A stretch of DNA of 64,000 nt, from contig NZ_BMIH01000004.1 in the NCBI RefSeq assembly GCF_014641735.1, positions 186,001 through 250,000 of the forward strand, given 5' to 3'. Shown piece after piece: positions 63,950 through 64,000 of the stretch. Each line of letters opens with the position of its first letter. Within the stretch, counting starts at the first letter, position 1. This DNA is from Sphingomonas metalli (GTDB lineage: Bacteria > Pseudomonadota > Alphaproteobacteria > Sphingomonadales > Sphingomonadaceae). The translations under genes were made by a program, and so were the position numbers. The notes under the pieces were generated by a model. That model ran no database searches. It had not been told where the DNA came from and saw only the letters and a list, made by a program, of their open reading frames with translations.

Positions 63950-64000
63950 GCCGCGGGCGCTCCGACGCGGGTGAGCGCCTCGGCGATCAGCGCGCGGCTG
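63946..64000 (-). CDS. Partial coding sequence at the window end
   Basis: Reading leftward, the last 17 codons of an open frame (SRALIAEALTRVGAPAA) end in a TGA that overlaps the nhaA start by 4 bp (ATGA). The overlap is typical of coupled genes. The fragment is too short to identify. Confidence 0.5.
   Translation of the reverse strand, partial: SRALIAEALTRVGAPAA

Overview
The window is about 64 kb of GC-rich, densely packed chromosome. It most likely comes from a sphingomonad (Alphaproteobacteria, Sphingomonadaceae). The evidence is the order mnmE-mnmG-rsmG-parA-parB, a TonB-dependent receptor of the Xanthomonas/Caulobacter type, a PEPxxWA C-terminal sorting signal, a CrtZ carotenoid hydroxylase, a class I PHA synthase with a phasin, and the MJ0042 zinc-ribbon gene divergent from ftsE-ftsX. 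This is mostly core genome. No transposase, integrase, CRISPR array or prophage was seen.

Layout. 1-2344: TerC-type membrane protein, dienelactone hydrolase and a small DUF6489-type protein. 2378-8304: the tRNA-modification and chromosome-partition block (mnmE, mnmG, rsmG, parA, parB). It carries six 16-bp parS sites, four between mnmE and mnmG and one inside each of mnmG and rsmG, so it is the likely centromere and should lie near oriC. 8398-16518: a TonB-dependent receptor, two tandem exported ferritin-like paralogues and a secreted GH3 glycosidase with a PA14 insert. 17004-21520: the minus-strand run leuS-lptE-holA with a DUF3576 lipoprotein. 21756-27893: small envelope proteins, a retropepsin-like protease, oligopeptidase B, a DedA protein and a thioesterase. 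28455-33064: an aminotransferase, the polyhydroxyalkanoate genes (synthase and phasin) and clpS. 33495-41908: a Crp/Fnr regulator, murA, a 5'-nucleotidase-type lipoprotein, a phosphoribosyltransferase, a Cys/Met-metabolism PLP enzyme and an acyl-CoA ligase. 41976-45190: the overlapping operon lgt-MidA-GNAT-pgeF. 46271-49117: the overlapping minus-strand operon ftsE-ftsX-ydcF-plsC, with a divergent zinc-ribbon gene.

50220-51641 is the only clear accessory spot. A tRNA-Leu(GAG) is followed by an HTH/PIN toxin-antitoxin pair, and an imperfect copy of the tRNA 3' end lies beyond it. 51755-64000 returns to core genes: isochorismatase-like hydrolase, PilZ proteins, a DUF892 stress protein behind a probable EcfG-type promoter, crtZ, sucC (without sucD), etfB-etfA, ohrR/ohr with paired operators, a PEP-CTERM protein, an M19 dipeptidase, an HTH protein with twin operator-like palindromes, and nhaA.

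Nearly every longer gap is filled by paired-hairpin (REP/BIME-like) repeats of a few families. Two of these copies (16629-16888 and 39929-40189) are interrupted at the same point by a 153-154-bp MITE-like element. That element has terminal inverted repeats and a probable 8-bp target duplication. It is the most novel-looking structure seen here.
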